Of a stretch of DNA of 64,000 nucleotides, positions 7,415 through 15,507 are shown one piece after another. How positions within the stretch are numbered: position 1 is the stretch's first letter; each line of letters starts with the position of its first letter. The notes below the pieces were generated by a model that did no database searches, had not been told where the DNA came from, and saw only the letters and a list, made by a program, of their open reading frames with translations. Both the position numbers and the translations under genes were made by a program. Where the stretch lies: NCBI GenBank assembly GCA_016711085.1, contig JADJTR010000011.1, positions 15,278-79,277 on the forward strand. Direction: 5' to 3'. The stretch comes from Phyllobacteriaceae bacterium. GTDB taxonomy: Bacteria; Pseudomonadota; Alphaproteobacteria; Rhizobiales; Rhizobiaceae.

Positions 7415-7876
7415 ATGACGACTTTCGTTCAGAAGCCGGCGGACGTGACGAAGAAGTGGATACTGATCGACGCCGAGGGTCTCGTCGTCGGCCGTCTCGC
7501 CACCATCGTCGCCATGATCCTGCGCGGCAAGACCAAGGCCACCTTCACCCCCCATGTCGACGACGGCGACAATGTCGTCATCGTCAACGCCGACAAGGTG
7601 GTGTTCACCGGCAACAAGCGCGCCGACAAGCGCTATTACTGGCACACCGGCTTCATCGGCGGCATCAAGGAGCGCACCGCGCGCGACGTGCTGGAAGGCC
7701 GTTTCCCCGAGCGCGTCGTCGAGAAGGCGGTCGAGCGCATGATCCCGCGCGGGCCGCTCGGCCGCCGCCAGATGAAGAACCTCCGCGTCTACGCCGGCGC
7801 CATCCATCCCCACGAGGCGCAGCAGCCGGTCACGCTGGACGTCGCCGCCATGAACCGCAAGAACAAGAGGGCCTGA
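7415..7876 (+). CDS. rplM: 50S ribosomal protein L13
   Basis: A 153-residue L13 with the family core WILIDAEGLVVGRLAT, NADKVVFTGNK and the signature MIPRGPLGRRQMKNLRVYAG. The ATG at 7415 follows AAGAGAG about 8 bases upstream and begins MTTFVQKPADVTKKW as in other Rhizobiales. Operon with rpsI, four bases downstream. The 240 bases upstream hold no other gene and probably contain the promoter and a leader. Confidence 0.98.
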   Translation: MTTFVQKPADVTKKWILIDAEGLVVGRLATIVAMILRGKTKATFTPHVDDGDNVVIVNADKVVFTGNKRADKRYYWHTGFIGGIKERTARDVLEGRFPERVVEKAVERMIPRGPLGRRQMKNLRVYAGAIHPHEAQQPVTLDVAAMNRKNKRA

Positions 7877-7880
7877 ACCG

Positions 7881-8357
7881 ATGGCTGACCTTTCCTCCCT
7901 CAAGGACCTCAAGCCCGCCGCCGCATCGGCCGAACCGGCCGCGCCGGTTCATGTCCAGAAGCTCGACAAGCAGGGCCGCGCCTACGCCACCGGCAAACGC
8001 AAGAACGCCGTCGCCCGCGTTTGGGTCAAGCCCGGTTCGGGCAAGATCACCGTCAACGACAAGGCCTTCGCCGACTATTTCGCACGCCCCGTGCTGCAGA
8101 TGATCCTGCGCCAGCCGATCGTCGCCACCAATCGCGACGGCCAGTTCGACATCGTCGCCACCGTCGAGGGCGGCGGCCTGTCCGGCCAGGCCGGCGCGGT
8201 GCGCCACGGCGTCTCCAAGGCGCTGACCTATTACGAGCCGGGGCTTCGCGCCGTGCTCAAGAAGGGCGGCTTCCTCACCCGCGACAGCCGCGTGGTGGAA
8301 CGCAAGAAGTACGGCAAGGCCAAGGCCCGTCGTTCCTTCCAGTTCTCCAAGCGCTGA
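7881..8357 (+). CDS. rpsI: 30S ribosomal protein S9
   Basis: A 158-residue S9, with the alphaproteobacterial N-terminal extension (residues 1-30) before the conserved GRAYATGKRKNAVARVW. The C-terminal tail KARRSFQFSKR is intact and basic as needed to reach the P site. Second gene of the rplM-rpsI operon; a strong terminator follows at 8389. Confidence 0.98.
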   Translation: MADLSSLKDLKPAAASAEPAAPVHVQKLDKQGRAYATGKRKNAVARVWVKPGSGKITVNDKAFADYFARPVLQMILRQPIVATNRDGQFDIVATVEGGGLSGQAGAVRHGVSKALTYYEPGLRAVLKKGGFLTRDSRVVERKKYGKAKARRSFQFSKR

Positions 8358-8388
8358 TTGTTCTCCGGCTTTCGCCGGACGCAGCGAA

Positions 8389-8417
8389 GGCCGGGCGAAG
8401 CGCCCGGCCTTTTTGTT
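8389..8417 (+). terminator. rho-independent terminator of rplM-rpsI
   Basis: GGCCGGGCG, loop AAG, CGCCCGGCC, then TTTTTGTTTT. The T tract runs into the stop codon of the convergent acyltransferase gene. Confidence 0.9.
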
Positions 8418-9650
8418 TTACAGCCGCGCGGCCATCCGGCGGGCGAAGCGCCGACCGGGATCCTCGACAAAGCGTTTGGCCAGCGCCGCGGCCATGATGA
8501 CAAACGCGATCAGCGCGACGGTCGCCAGATCGCCGGCCCATGCGCCGCCGAAATCGAGCTTCGGCGCGAAGGCGGGCCCCTCGCCCGCCGGCAGCCGCCA
8601 ACCCGCGGCGAACGCCTTGTCGGCGAGGCTCGCGACATTGAGCAGGCGCAGATTGATGAACATGTGCACCATGTAGACGCCGTAGGACAGTCCGCCGAGC
8701 GCCACGAAGGGACGTGTCCGCAACAATGCCGACAGCGCCCCGCCTTCTCGCGCGAACACATGGACGGCGATGACGAACCCGGCGGGAGCGAGGAAGGTGC
8801 GCCAGTCGCCCTCGGGCACGAAAGCCAGCAAAACGACAAGAGTCGCGGCGGCCAGTTCGGCCATGGTGGCGAGAACGAAATTTCCGGGTTCGGCGTCGGC
8901 CTTTCGATCGCCGCGCGTCGCGCCGGCCAACAGCGCGCCGGCCGCGAACCCGAGGATGGCGCGCGCCGCGCCGAGGCGGGCCGTCGTCGCCATGCCTTCC
9001 GCGTCGTGCGCAAGGACGAAAAGCGCCAAGGCCAGCGTCGCGGCCATGAAAAGCGGCCAGCGGCGACCGCCCAGGAACACGATGAATGCAAACACGGCGT
9101 AGGCGGCGATCTCGGCCGAGATGCTCCACGCCGGCGTGTTCCACGACAATTCGCCGTCGAGGCCGAATGCCTGGACCAGCAGCAGATTGGACAGGATGAA
9201 GGACGGCGCATTTGCGCCGGAAAACGCCGGATCGCCGCCCGCGCCGAAGGCCGGAACGAACGCCTTGACGATCTCGACGGCGACGAAAAGCGCGAGCATG
9301 ACGGCGTGCAACGGCCAGACTCGGCCGACGCGCAGGAGCGCGAAGCGGGCGAGTTCGGTTCCCGACCCGAGCCGTCCGGAATAGGCGCGGGCGATGACGA
9401 AACCCGACAGAACGAAGAAGAAATCGACGAATGCCTCGCCGCGGCGCACCAGCGTCCAGTCGTTCAGATGGCTGAGGATTTCGCAGTGGAACAGCACCAC
9501 CATCAGCGCCGCGACGCCGCGCAACGCATCGAGCGCCTCGTAGCGTTCGCCTGCCGCGACGGTCGCCGCGGGTCGCCCGGCCTCGACAAACGTTACGGAT
9601 TTCGCCTCCGCCAAGGGCATGTGCTCCGGTTTCAATGCAGCCTGTCCCAA
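8418..9650 (-). CDS. acyltransferase family 3 (OafA/YrhL-like) membrane protein
   Basis: A 410-residue polytopic membrane protein. The signature YEALDALRGVAALMVVLFHC (about residues 37-56, with the catalytic His) and FFFVLSGFVIARAY are those of acyltransferase 3 enzymes that transfer acetyl or other acyl groups to sugars across the inner membrane; about ten hydrophobic segments follow. An alternative ATG is at 9620. Substrate unknown; it stands alone, away from the polysaccharide locus at 14-22 kb. Confidence 0.88.
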   Translation of the reverse strand: MGQAALKPEHMPLAEAKSVTFVEAGRPAATVAAGERYEALDALRGVAALMVVLFHCEILSHLNDWTLVRRGEAFVDFFFVLSGFVIARAYSGRLGSGTELARFALLRVGRVWPLHAVMLALFVAVEIVKAFVPAFGAGGDPAFSGANAPSFILSNLLLVQAFGLDGELSWNTPAWSISAEIAAYAVFAFIVFLGGRRWPLFMAATLALALFVLAHDAEGMATTARLGAARAILGFAAGALLAGATRGDRKADAEPGNFVLATMAELAAATLVVLLAFVPEGDWRTFLAPAGFVIAVHVFAREGGALSALLRTRPFVALGGLSYGVYMVHMFINLRLLNVASLADKAFAAGWRLPAGEGPAFAPKLDFGGAWAGDLATVALIAFVIMAAALAKRFVEDPGRRFARRMAARL

Positions 9651-9761
9651 GGCGGGACGGCTTCAACTAGCTCAAAGACGTTCAGCTTCGATGAATGCAG
9701 GTTACGGGCCGGCTTTCGCGCGCACGCCATTTCGGCTAGGGATCGGCCAAGGGAGCACGCC

Positions 9762-10706
9762 ATGCCGAGCGAAATCGACAACGCCTTCACCGCCAGGAAC
9801 CTCTACGACCGGTCGTGGGATCCGACCTATGCCGGGGCGCTTTCGTTCATGCGGCGCAAATACACCAAGAGCCTCAAGGGCGTGGACGCCGTCGTCATGG
9901 GCATTCCGTTCGACGCGGCTGTTTCCAACCGGCCGGGCGCGCGCTTCGGGCCGCAGGCGATACGGCGCGCCTCGACCATCCTCGACACCGACCCGCAATA
10001 CCCGTTCCACATGAGCCTGTTCAATGACATGGCGGTGATCGACTATGGCGACGTCAAGCTCGACTACGGCCATCACGGCAAGACGCCCCGCATCATCGAG
10101 CGCACGGCGGCAAAAATCATCGCGTCGGGCGCATTTCTCGTGTCGCTCGGCGGCGATCATTTCGTCACCTGGCCGCTGATGAAAGCGCACGCCGCCAAAC
10201 ACGGCCCGCTCGCCATGGTGCAGTTCGACGCCCATCAGGACACCTGGCCGGACGAAAAGGGCCGCATCGATCACGGCTCCTTCGTCGGCCGGGCGGCGCG
10301 CGACGGCGCCATCGATCCGGATCATTCGATTCAGGTCGGCATTCGCACCCACGCGCCGGAAACCTGCGGCATTGAGATCATCCATGGTTACGATGTGGAG
10401 GACATGAGCGCGCAGGCGATCGCCGACGCCATCCTCAAGCGCGTCGGCAAGCGCAAGGCCTACATAACCTTCGACATCGACTGCCTCGATCCGGCCTATG
10501 CTCCGGGCACCGGCACGCCGGTCGCCGGCGGACCCTCGTCGGCCAAGATGCTGTCGGTGCTGGGCAAGCTCGGCGGCCTCGATATTGTCGGGGCCGATGT
10601 CGTGGAGGTGGCGCCGGCCTACGACCACGCCGACATCACCGCGATTGCCGGCGCGGCTGTGGCGCAGCATTATCTCGGTCTGCTGGCGCAAAAACGGGCG
10701 CGCTGA
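9762..10706 (+). CDS. speB: agmatinase (ureohydrolase family)
   Basis: A 314-residue arginase-fold enzyme that should hydrolyse agmatine to putrescine and urea. The manganese-binding motifs are present: SLGGDHF, QFDAHQD and FDIDCLDPAYAPGTGTP. The ATG at 9762 is preceded by GGGAG. The stop codon overlaps the first base of the 88-bp inverted-repeat element at 10706. Guanidinobutyrase or a related ureohydrolase cannot be excluded. Confidence 0.9.
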   Translation: MPSEIDNAFTARNLYDRSWDPTYAGALSFMRRKYTKSLKGVDAVVMGIPFDAAVSNRPGARFGPQAIRRASTILDTDPQYPFHMSLFNDMAVIDYGDVKLDYGHHGKTPRIIERTAAKIIASGAFLVSLGGDHFVTWPLMKAHAAKHGPLAMVQFDAHQDTWPDEKGRIDHGSFVGRAARDGAIDPDHSIQVGIRTHAPETCGIEIIHGYDVEDMSAQAIADAILKRVGKRKAYITFDIDCLDPAYAPGTGTPVAGGPSSAKMLSVLGKLGGLDIVGADVVEVAPAYDHADITAIAGAAVAQHYLGLLAQKRAR

Positions 10707-10793
10707 ATTTCGGGGACAGTTTACTTAATTCGTTTCCGTGGAAGGCCGTCCGGATTGGGCGGCAAGCGAATTAAGTAAACTGTCCCGGAAATT
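10706..10793. repeat. 88-bp inverted-repeat element, copy 1
   Basis: Left arm 10706-10731 and right arm 10768-10793 are 26-bp inverted repeats with one mismatch; the core is GGGACAGTTTACTTAATTC. The 36-base loop is unrelated to the loop of copy 2 (45512-45600), while the arms match it. This resembles REP-type or small palindromic elements moved by IS200-like (RAYT) transposases. The left arm starts on the last base of the agmatinase stop codon. Confidence 0.85.
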
Positions 10794-10864
10794 CCGGAAT
10801 TCCCGCATTGATTCCGGAGTATCGCCCAACTATCTGATCGCGCACGTCAAAAGGACTCCGCCCC

Positions 10865-11794
10865 ATGCCCGCGAAGATTTTCATTGACGGCGAACACGGC
10901 ACCACCGGCCTGCAAATCCGCGAGCGCCTCGCCGGTCGGAACGATATCGACTTGCTGTCGATTCCGGCGGCCGAGCGGCGCAACGCCGGTCTGCGCGAGG
11001 AGCTGCTGAAGGCGGCCGACATCGCCATCCTCTGCCTGCCCGACGATGCGGCGAAAGAAGCCGTGGCGCTCGCCGCCGGTTCGGGCACGCGCTTCATCGA
11101 CGCCTCGACCGCGCATCGCACGGCGGAAGGCTGGGTCTATGGTTTCGCCGAAATCGCCAGGGGCCAGGCGGCGGCCATCGCGGCCGCGCAGAACGTCTCC
11201 AATCCCGGCTGCTATTCGACCGGCGCCATCGCGCTCCTCCGGCCGTTGACCGATTCCGGCCTGCTGCCGGCCGATTATCCGGTCACCATAAATGCGGTGT
11301 CCGGCTATTCGGGCGGCGGCAAGGCGATGATCGCGCAGATGGAAGACCGGAACCGCGACGACGCGATCACGGCCAATCATTTCGCCTATGCGCTCACGCT
11401 GGCGCACAAGCATGTGCCCGAGATCGTCGCGCATGGTCGGCTCACGCGCCGGCCGATCTTCACGCCCGCCGTCGGCCGGTTCGCCCAGGGCATGCTGGTC
11501 AATCTGCCGCTGTTCACCGATTTGACGAACGGCGCATCGCTGGCCTCGATCCATGAGGCGCTCGCGGCGCACTATGCCGGGCAAAATATCGTCGAGGTGG
11601 TCTCACCGGCGGTCGGAACGGCGCTCCCCCGCATCGACGCGGAGGAGATGCGCGGAACCGACAGCATGAAGCTCTATGTGCTCGGGGCGGATGGCAAGGG
11701 ACAGGTCAACCTCATCGCCTCGCTCGACAATCTCGGCAAGGGCGCGTCCGGCGCGGCGGTGCAAAACCTCGACCTGATGATCGGCGCGGCGTAG
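10865..11794 (+). CDS. argC: N-acetyl-gamma-glutamyl-phosphate reductase (short form)
   Basis: Third step of arginine synthesis: NADPH-dependent reduction of N-acetylglutamyl-phosphate. At 309 residues it is the short AGPR type 2. Seen: N-terminal KIFIDGEHGTTGLQIRER, the active-site Cys in SNPGCYSTGAIALLRPL (about residue 116) and SGYSGGGKAMI. ATG at 10865. The next gene's GTG overlaps its stop (11792-11796), so they are coupled. Confidence 0.95.
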   Translation: MPAKIFIDGEHGTTGLQIRERLAGRNDIDLLSIPAAERRNAGLREELLKAADIAILCLPDDAAKEAVALAAGSGTRFIDASTAHRTAEGWVYGFAEIARGQAAAIAAAQNVSNPGCYSTGAIALLRPLTDSGLLPADYPVTINAVSGYSGGGKAMIAQMEDRNRDDAITANHFAYALTLAHKHVPEIVAHGRLTRRPIFTPAVGRFAQGMLVNLPLFTDLTNGASLASIHEALAAHYAGQNIVEVVSPAVGTALPRIDAEEMRGTDSMKLYVLGADGKGQVNLIASLDNLGKGASGAAVQNLDLMIGAA

Positions 11795-12102
11795 TGCCCG
11801 TCAGCGAAGCCCGTTTCCGGCAATTGGCGCTGGCCGAGGCGGGCGCGGTCGAAGGCGCGCATGGCGGTCACGCCGATTTCCGCATCGGCAAGGTGTTCGC
11901 GTCGCTCCCCGCCCCCGGATTCGGCATGGTGAAACTGACGCCGCACGAGCAGGAACTGTTCATGGCCGAGTCAGTCGCCTTTTCGCCGGCGGCGGGATCG
12001 TGGGGCGCCAAGGGCTATACGCGCGTCGCACTCGACAGCGTCGACGAAGCGAGCCTGAAAAGCGCCATCCGCGCGGCCGCGGCCGGGATGGCGAAACGCT
12101 GA
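11794..12102 (+). CDS. MmcQ/YjbR family protein
   Basis: A 102-residue protein with the CyaY-like YjbR fold: an N-terminal helix ending EGAHGGHADFRIGKVFAS and a strand pair ending GAKGYTRVALDSVDEASL. Biochemical role not established in the family. GTG start overlapping the argC stop by one base. Transcribed with argC. Confidence 0.85.
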   Translation: MPVSEARFRQLALAEAGAVEGAHGGHADFRIGKVFASLPAPGFGMVKLTPHEQELFMAESVAFSPAAGSWGAKGYTRVALDSVDEASLKSAIRAAAAGMAKR

Positions 12103-12125
12103 ATAAAACGGCGCATCCGGCGCCG
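12102..12125 (-). terminator. terminator of the degenerate toxin-antitoxin operon
   Basis: Read on the minus strand after the antitoxin stop: ACGGCGCCGGATGCGCCG then TTTTATT. The stem is about 6 bp with a small loop. It may act in both directions between the convergent YjbR and antitoxin genes. Confidence 0.6.
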
Positions 12126-12422
12126 TCAGGCCAATTCGATCCGCAAGGTCCTGCCCACCGCCTTCGCCGCGCGAAGCAGCGTATCCAGGGTGGCCGACGA
12201 CGCCTCCGGATTGAGCAAGCGGTCCAATTGCCGCCGGCTGGTCTGCATGCGCCCGGCCATCGCGGTTTTGGTGATGCCTTGTTCACGCATCGCATCGGCC
12301 AATTGGGCGGCGATGATTTCCCTGATCGCGCGCTCCTCGCATTCCGCAAGCAGGCCCCGGTTCTCGAGAAATTCGTCGAACGTTTCCGCGCTTGCCCGGG
12401 CGGTCGCCATCTTGTTCGTCAT
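12126..12422 (-). CDS. HTH antitoxin (HigA/XRE type), now without a working toxin
   Basis: A 98-residue protein. The helix-turn-helix reads GITKTAMAGRMQTSRRQLDRLLNP (about residues 52-75), with an N-terminal acidic helix; this is the antitoxin seen downstream of Gp49-like HigB toxins. Its ATG (12422) overlaps the toxin's stop in an ATGA junction. The frame is intact although the toxin is destroyed, so it may persist as a repressor acting on the palindrome at 12771-12794 or elsewhere. Confidence 0.8.
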   Translation of the reverse strand: MTNKMATARASAETFDEFLENRGLLAECEERAIREIIAAQLADAMREQGITKTAMAGRMQTSRRQLDRLLNPEASSATLDTLLRAAKAVGRTLRIELA

Positions 12423-12777
12423 TTCACTGCTCCCTTTCGTTTGCGCGCGATTTCCAGGCCGGCCGTTGGCGTCTTTTGGGTTTTCTTGATGAAGGCGTGC
12501 AGGAGAATCATTTCGTTGGCGACGATGCAGAAAACAACGCGCGCGATGCGATTGCCGGCCGGATCGCTGCGCACATCTCAAAGTCCATCACCCAAGGCCG
12601 CGCAATGCGGTCGGCCCATCGGCCAACCGAATTCGGCCTACTGAATATCCTTGCGGACCGTCCGGCTGTCTTCGCTGCCGATTTCAGGAGCCCTTCGCAA
12701 ACCGGCTTGCGCCCGCCGCCGCTTTCCCGGAAACGAGCCTGTATCTGTTTGGCGCGGTCGATCACCGACAATACGTG
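12419..12777 (-). pseudogene. Gp49-like HigB toxin remnant
   Basis: The remains of a phage-derived Gp49/HigB-type toxin are readable across frames: AKQIQARFRESGGGRKPV in one, then RTVRKDIQ, stop, AEFGWPMGRPHC-AALGDGL, stop, DVRSDPAGNRIARVVF, ANEMILLHAFIKKTQKTP in another. The lesions are a frameshift near 12690, a TAG after KDIQ and a TGA where the family has Trp (GDGLW). The N-terminal start is also out of frame. Several independent lesions argue for real decay. The intact antitoxin follows with an ATGA overlap. Confidence 0.85.
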
Positions 12778-12794
12778 CCATTTTTGGCACGTAT
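12771..12794. promoter_or_regulatory. palindromic operator upstream of the degenerate toxin-antitoxin genes
   Basis: Perfect inverted repeat ATACGTGCCA, TTTT, TGGCACGTAT, exactly at the 5' end of the toxin remnant. The position suits an autoregulatory operator. It lies 23 bases beyond the ctaA stop; with no T run after the stem it is a poor terminator. Confidence 0.65.
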
Positions 12795-12816
12795 ATTCAA
12801 TGCCGCGGGTCGTCCC

Positions 12817-13914
12817 TCAATGCCTTTCCACCACCGTCGTCGCCGGCGGGTAACTGCCCTTGGTCCCGCGCCAATGGGCGACGGCGAAGGCGAGCACGAT
12901 CAGCGCCATCGCCTGATGCGCCAACGCGGCATGCAGCGGCGCGGCGAGCAGCAACGCGGTGACGCCGAGCGCCGCCTGCGCCAGAACCAGCGCAAAAAGA
13001 ACCACGGCGCGGCGCGCATGGGTGCGGGCCTTTTCATGCGCCAGCGCAGCGATCATGTGCCAGAGCGCGATGGCCAGCAGGCCGTAGGCGATGGCGCGAT
13101 GAACGAATTGGGCCGTCTTCGGCGTTTCGAACAGGTCGCGCCAGGCCGGATCGAGCACGAACAGGCCTTGCGGCACAAATGCGCCGCCCATCAGCGGCCA
13201 GGTGTTGTAGGCGAGTCCCGCGTCGAGCCCGGCGACGATGCCGCCGAAGAAAATCTGCACCAGCAGGCCGGCGACGATGAAACCCGACATGACCCGCGCT
13301 TCCCCCGACGCCGGCGCCTCGCTGTGCGGCGCGAGCCCGCGCGCCACGGCCATGACGGCCGAAAAGATCAGGGCGGCGAGGGTCAGATGGATGGCGAGGC
13401 GGTACTGGCTGACATCGACACGATCGACGAGGCCGGAGGACACCATCCACCAGCCGATGAACCCCTGCAAGCCGCCAAGCGCAAGAATGCCGAGCAGTTT
13501 GGGAGCCAGGCGGCTTTCGATGCGCCCCGTCGCCCAGAAAAAGGCGAACGGAACGGCGAAAGCCACACCGATCAATCGGGCGAGGAACCGGTGGCCCCAC
13601 TCCCACCAGAAAATGGTCTTGAAGCCGGCGAGGTCCATGTCCGGATTGATCGTCGAAAACTCCGGAATCTGCTTGTACTTGCCGAATTCGGCCTGCCAGT
13701 CGGCGTCGGAAAGCGGCGGGATGACGCCATGGATCGGCTTCCATTCGGTGATCGACAGCCCGGAATCGGTCAGCCGCGTCGCCCCGCCGATCAACACCAG
13801 CGCGAACAGCAGGAACAGCACGGCGTAGAGCCACCGGCGCACCAAAGCGCGGTTGCGGGTCTCGCGGCTGAGCGAGGCCCAGGGCGACATCGTATCGGCG
13901 GTCATGACAGTCAT
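12817..13914 (-). CDS. ctaA: heme A synthase (COX15/CtaA)
   Basis: Oxidises the C8 methyl of heme O to give heme A for aa3 oxidase, in the inner membrane. The 365-residue protein has eight hydrophobic segments and the family motifs RLTDSGLSITEWKPIHG, FWWEWGHRFLARLIG (heme-ligand His), TLAALIF and AQFVHRAIAYGL. The ATG at 13914 gives MTVMTADTMSPW; 13905 is an alternative. DUF2842 is divergently transcribed upstream, as is usual in Rhizobiales. Confidence 0.95.
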   Translation of the reverse strand: MTVMTADTMSPWASLSRETRNRALVRRWLYAVLFLLFALVLIGGATRLTDSGLSITEWKPIHGVIPPLSDADWQAEFGKYKQIPEFSTINPDMDLAGFKTIFWWEWGHRFLARLIGVAFAVPFAFFWATGRIESRLAPKLLGILALGGLQGFIGWWMVSSGLVDRVDVSQYRLAIHLTLAALIFSAVMAVARGLAPHSEAPASGEARVMSGFIVAGLLVQIFFGGIVAGLDAGLAYNTWPLMGGAFVPQGLFVLDPAWRDLFETPKTAQFVHRAIAYGLLAIALWHMIAALAHEKARTHARRAVVLFALVLAQAALGVTALLLAAPLHAALAHQAMALIVLAFAVAHWRGTKGSYPPATTVVERH

Positions 13915-14003
13915 TCGGCGTTCTCCCGGCGTGCCTTCTTGACGAAAGCATTCGGGCGGATCAAGGGCAGGATCGAAATTGGTTCGACGCAAGCGGAGGA
14001 AAC

Positions 14004-14216
14004 ATGACGCATGGCTGGCGCAAACTGATTGGCGCCTTTCTGCTGGTGGCGCTGGTCGTCATCTACGCGCTCGTCGCTGTCACCGTCGCTTCGGCGCGGC
14101 TGGCGGAATCGACCGCGCTGGTTCATTTCACCTACTTCCTCGTCACCGGCCTGCTTTGGGTCTTGCCGGCCATGGGTTTGATCAAGTGGATGGCCGGGCC
14201 AAAACGCCGGGATTGA
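14004..14216 (+). CDS. DUF2842 membrane protein
   Basis: A 70-residue protein with two transmembrane segments (LIGAFLLVALVVIYALVAV and HFTYFLVTGLLWVLPAMGLI) and a basic C-terminus KWMAGPKRRD. It matches the small DUF2842 family found next to heme A synthase; a role in oxidase assembly is only suggested by that position. ATG at 14004 after GGAGGAAAC. Confidence 0.88.
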   Translation: MTHGWRKLIGAFLLVALVVIYALVAVTVASARLAESTALVHFTYFLVTGLLWVLPAMGLIKWMAGPKRRD

Positions 14217-14296
14217 TCGTCGACCGTTCCTTCATCTTTTGGGCGATCATCGCCGAAGGAACCGCGCCATGTCCGGCGTGGCGCGCCGGATGTGCG

Positions 14297-15491
14297 ATGA
14301 TCGACGCCGCTCCAACATTGAACAGACTCGCCGCCGATGATGCGCCGCTGGAGCGCGCGTCGAGGCAACGCGTCGATATTTCGGCCTTTACGGGCGCTGA
14401 AGCGATCGCCGCCTACGCCGCCGCGGCGTCCGCCCTCACCCACGCACCGCCGCAAGGCGAAGCGTGGACACGCCATTGGGCTGAAACCGTCAATTCCAAC
14501 ATCGTTGTCGGCCGCATCGCCCGCGACGGATCCCCGCTTTTCGCCATCGCGCTTGAAATCGTGGGTTTTGGCCCATTCCGGGGTGGCGCGTTTTCCGGGC
14601 GGCAGCCATGCCAATGGCAATTTCGCCCCGTGTGGCCGCGTCGCGCCGCCGCTCGCCGCCGAACTCGACGCCCTGTTCGCCGCGATCGGCAGGGCCCGGC
14701 CCGACATCGACCTTTTCCGGCTCGAGCGCATGTCGCCGGAACTCGACGGGCTGGCCAATCCCCTCATCGCCTTGCCGCATCACCCCCATCCGAATGTCGG
14801 ACTGGCGGTCAACCTCGACGGCGGCTTCGACGGCGTCATGAGCCGCGCCTCCGGCAAGCGCAAACGCAAGAAACACCGAGCGCAGGCGCGAAAATTCGAA
14901 GCCCTCGGCCCGATTTCGGTCAAGCGCGCCGAGGGACCGGAGGAAATCGCCGGCCTTCTCGACATTTTCTTCACGATCAAGGGCGACCGCCTCAAGCGCC
15001 TGGGCGTGGCCGACGTCTTCGCCGATCCCAAAATCCGCGCCTTCTTCAAACGCCTTTTTGCCGACGCGAGGGGTGGCGAGTTCGTCGTCGACCACCTCGC
15101 CGTCGCCGGAAAAACGCGGGCGATCACCGGATCGAGCCATTGCGGCGACCGGTTGATCTGCGAGTTTTCCGCCATCGCCGACGACGATTTGACCAGGGCA
15201 AGTCCCGGAGATTACCTGTTTTTCGAGAATATCGCGGCGGCGTGCGGCACGGGCAAGTCGGTCTACGATTTCTCGGTGGGCGACGAAACCTACAAGCGCA
15301 TGTGGTGCGACATTGAAACCACCTATGTCGACATCCACTACCCCCTGGGTCTCATGGGGGCGCTTCTCGCCGGATTTTTTTCCCTGCGCTCGACGCTGGT
15401 TCGGCGACTCAAATCCAACCGGAAACTCTGGTCGTCCCTGAAACGTATGCGCCGGCGCGATAGCGAACCGGCCACGACCGACGAGGACTGA
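14297..15491 (+). pseudogene. GNAT/FemAB-like acyltransferase of the polysaccharide locus, one frameshift
   Basis: About 398 codons in two frames. The N-terminal part runs from ATG 14297 to ALEIVGFGPFR; the rest continues one frame over as VARFPGGSHANGNF through SVGDETYKRMWCD near the C-terminus. That last region and VKRAEGPEEIAGLLDIFFTI are typical of the BcsL/FemAB-like GNAT proteins of rhizobial exopolysaccharide clusters. The break is in the GGGG run at about 14579-14582; dropping one G restores the frame, so a consensus error is likely. It would acylate a sugar precursor in the cytoplasm. Confidence 0.75.
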
Positions 15492-15507
15492 AACTTTTCC
15501 TGTTGCG

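Noticed and set aside
8358..9760. Plus-strand open frame upstream of agmatinase, continuous with it
   Set aside because: It is antisense to the acyltransferase and lacks homology; agmatinase starts at its own ATG 9762 with a ribosome-binding site.
12775..14007. 410-codon plus-strand frame opposite ctaA
   Set aside because: Shadow of a membrane protein gene; highly charged, Arg/Gln/Asp-rich, no domain.
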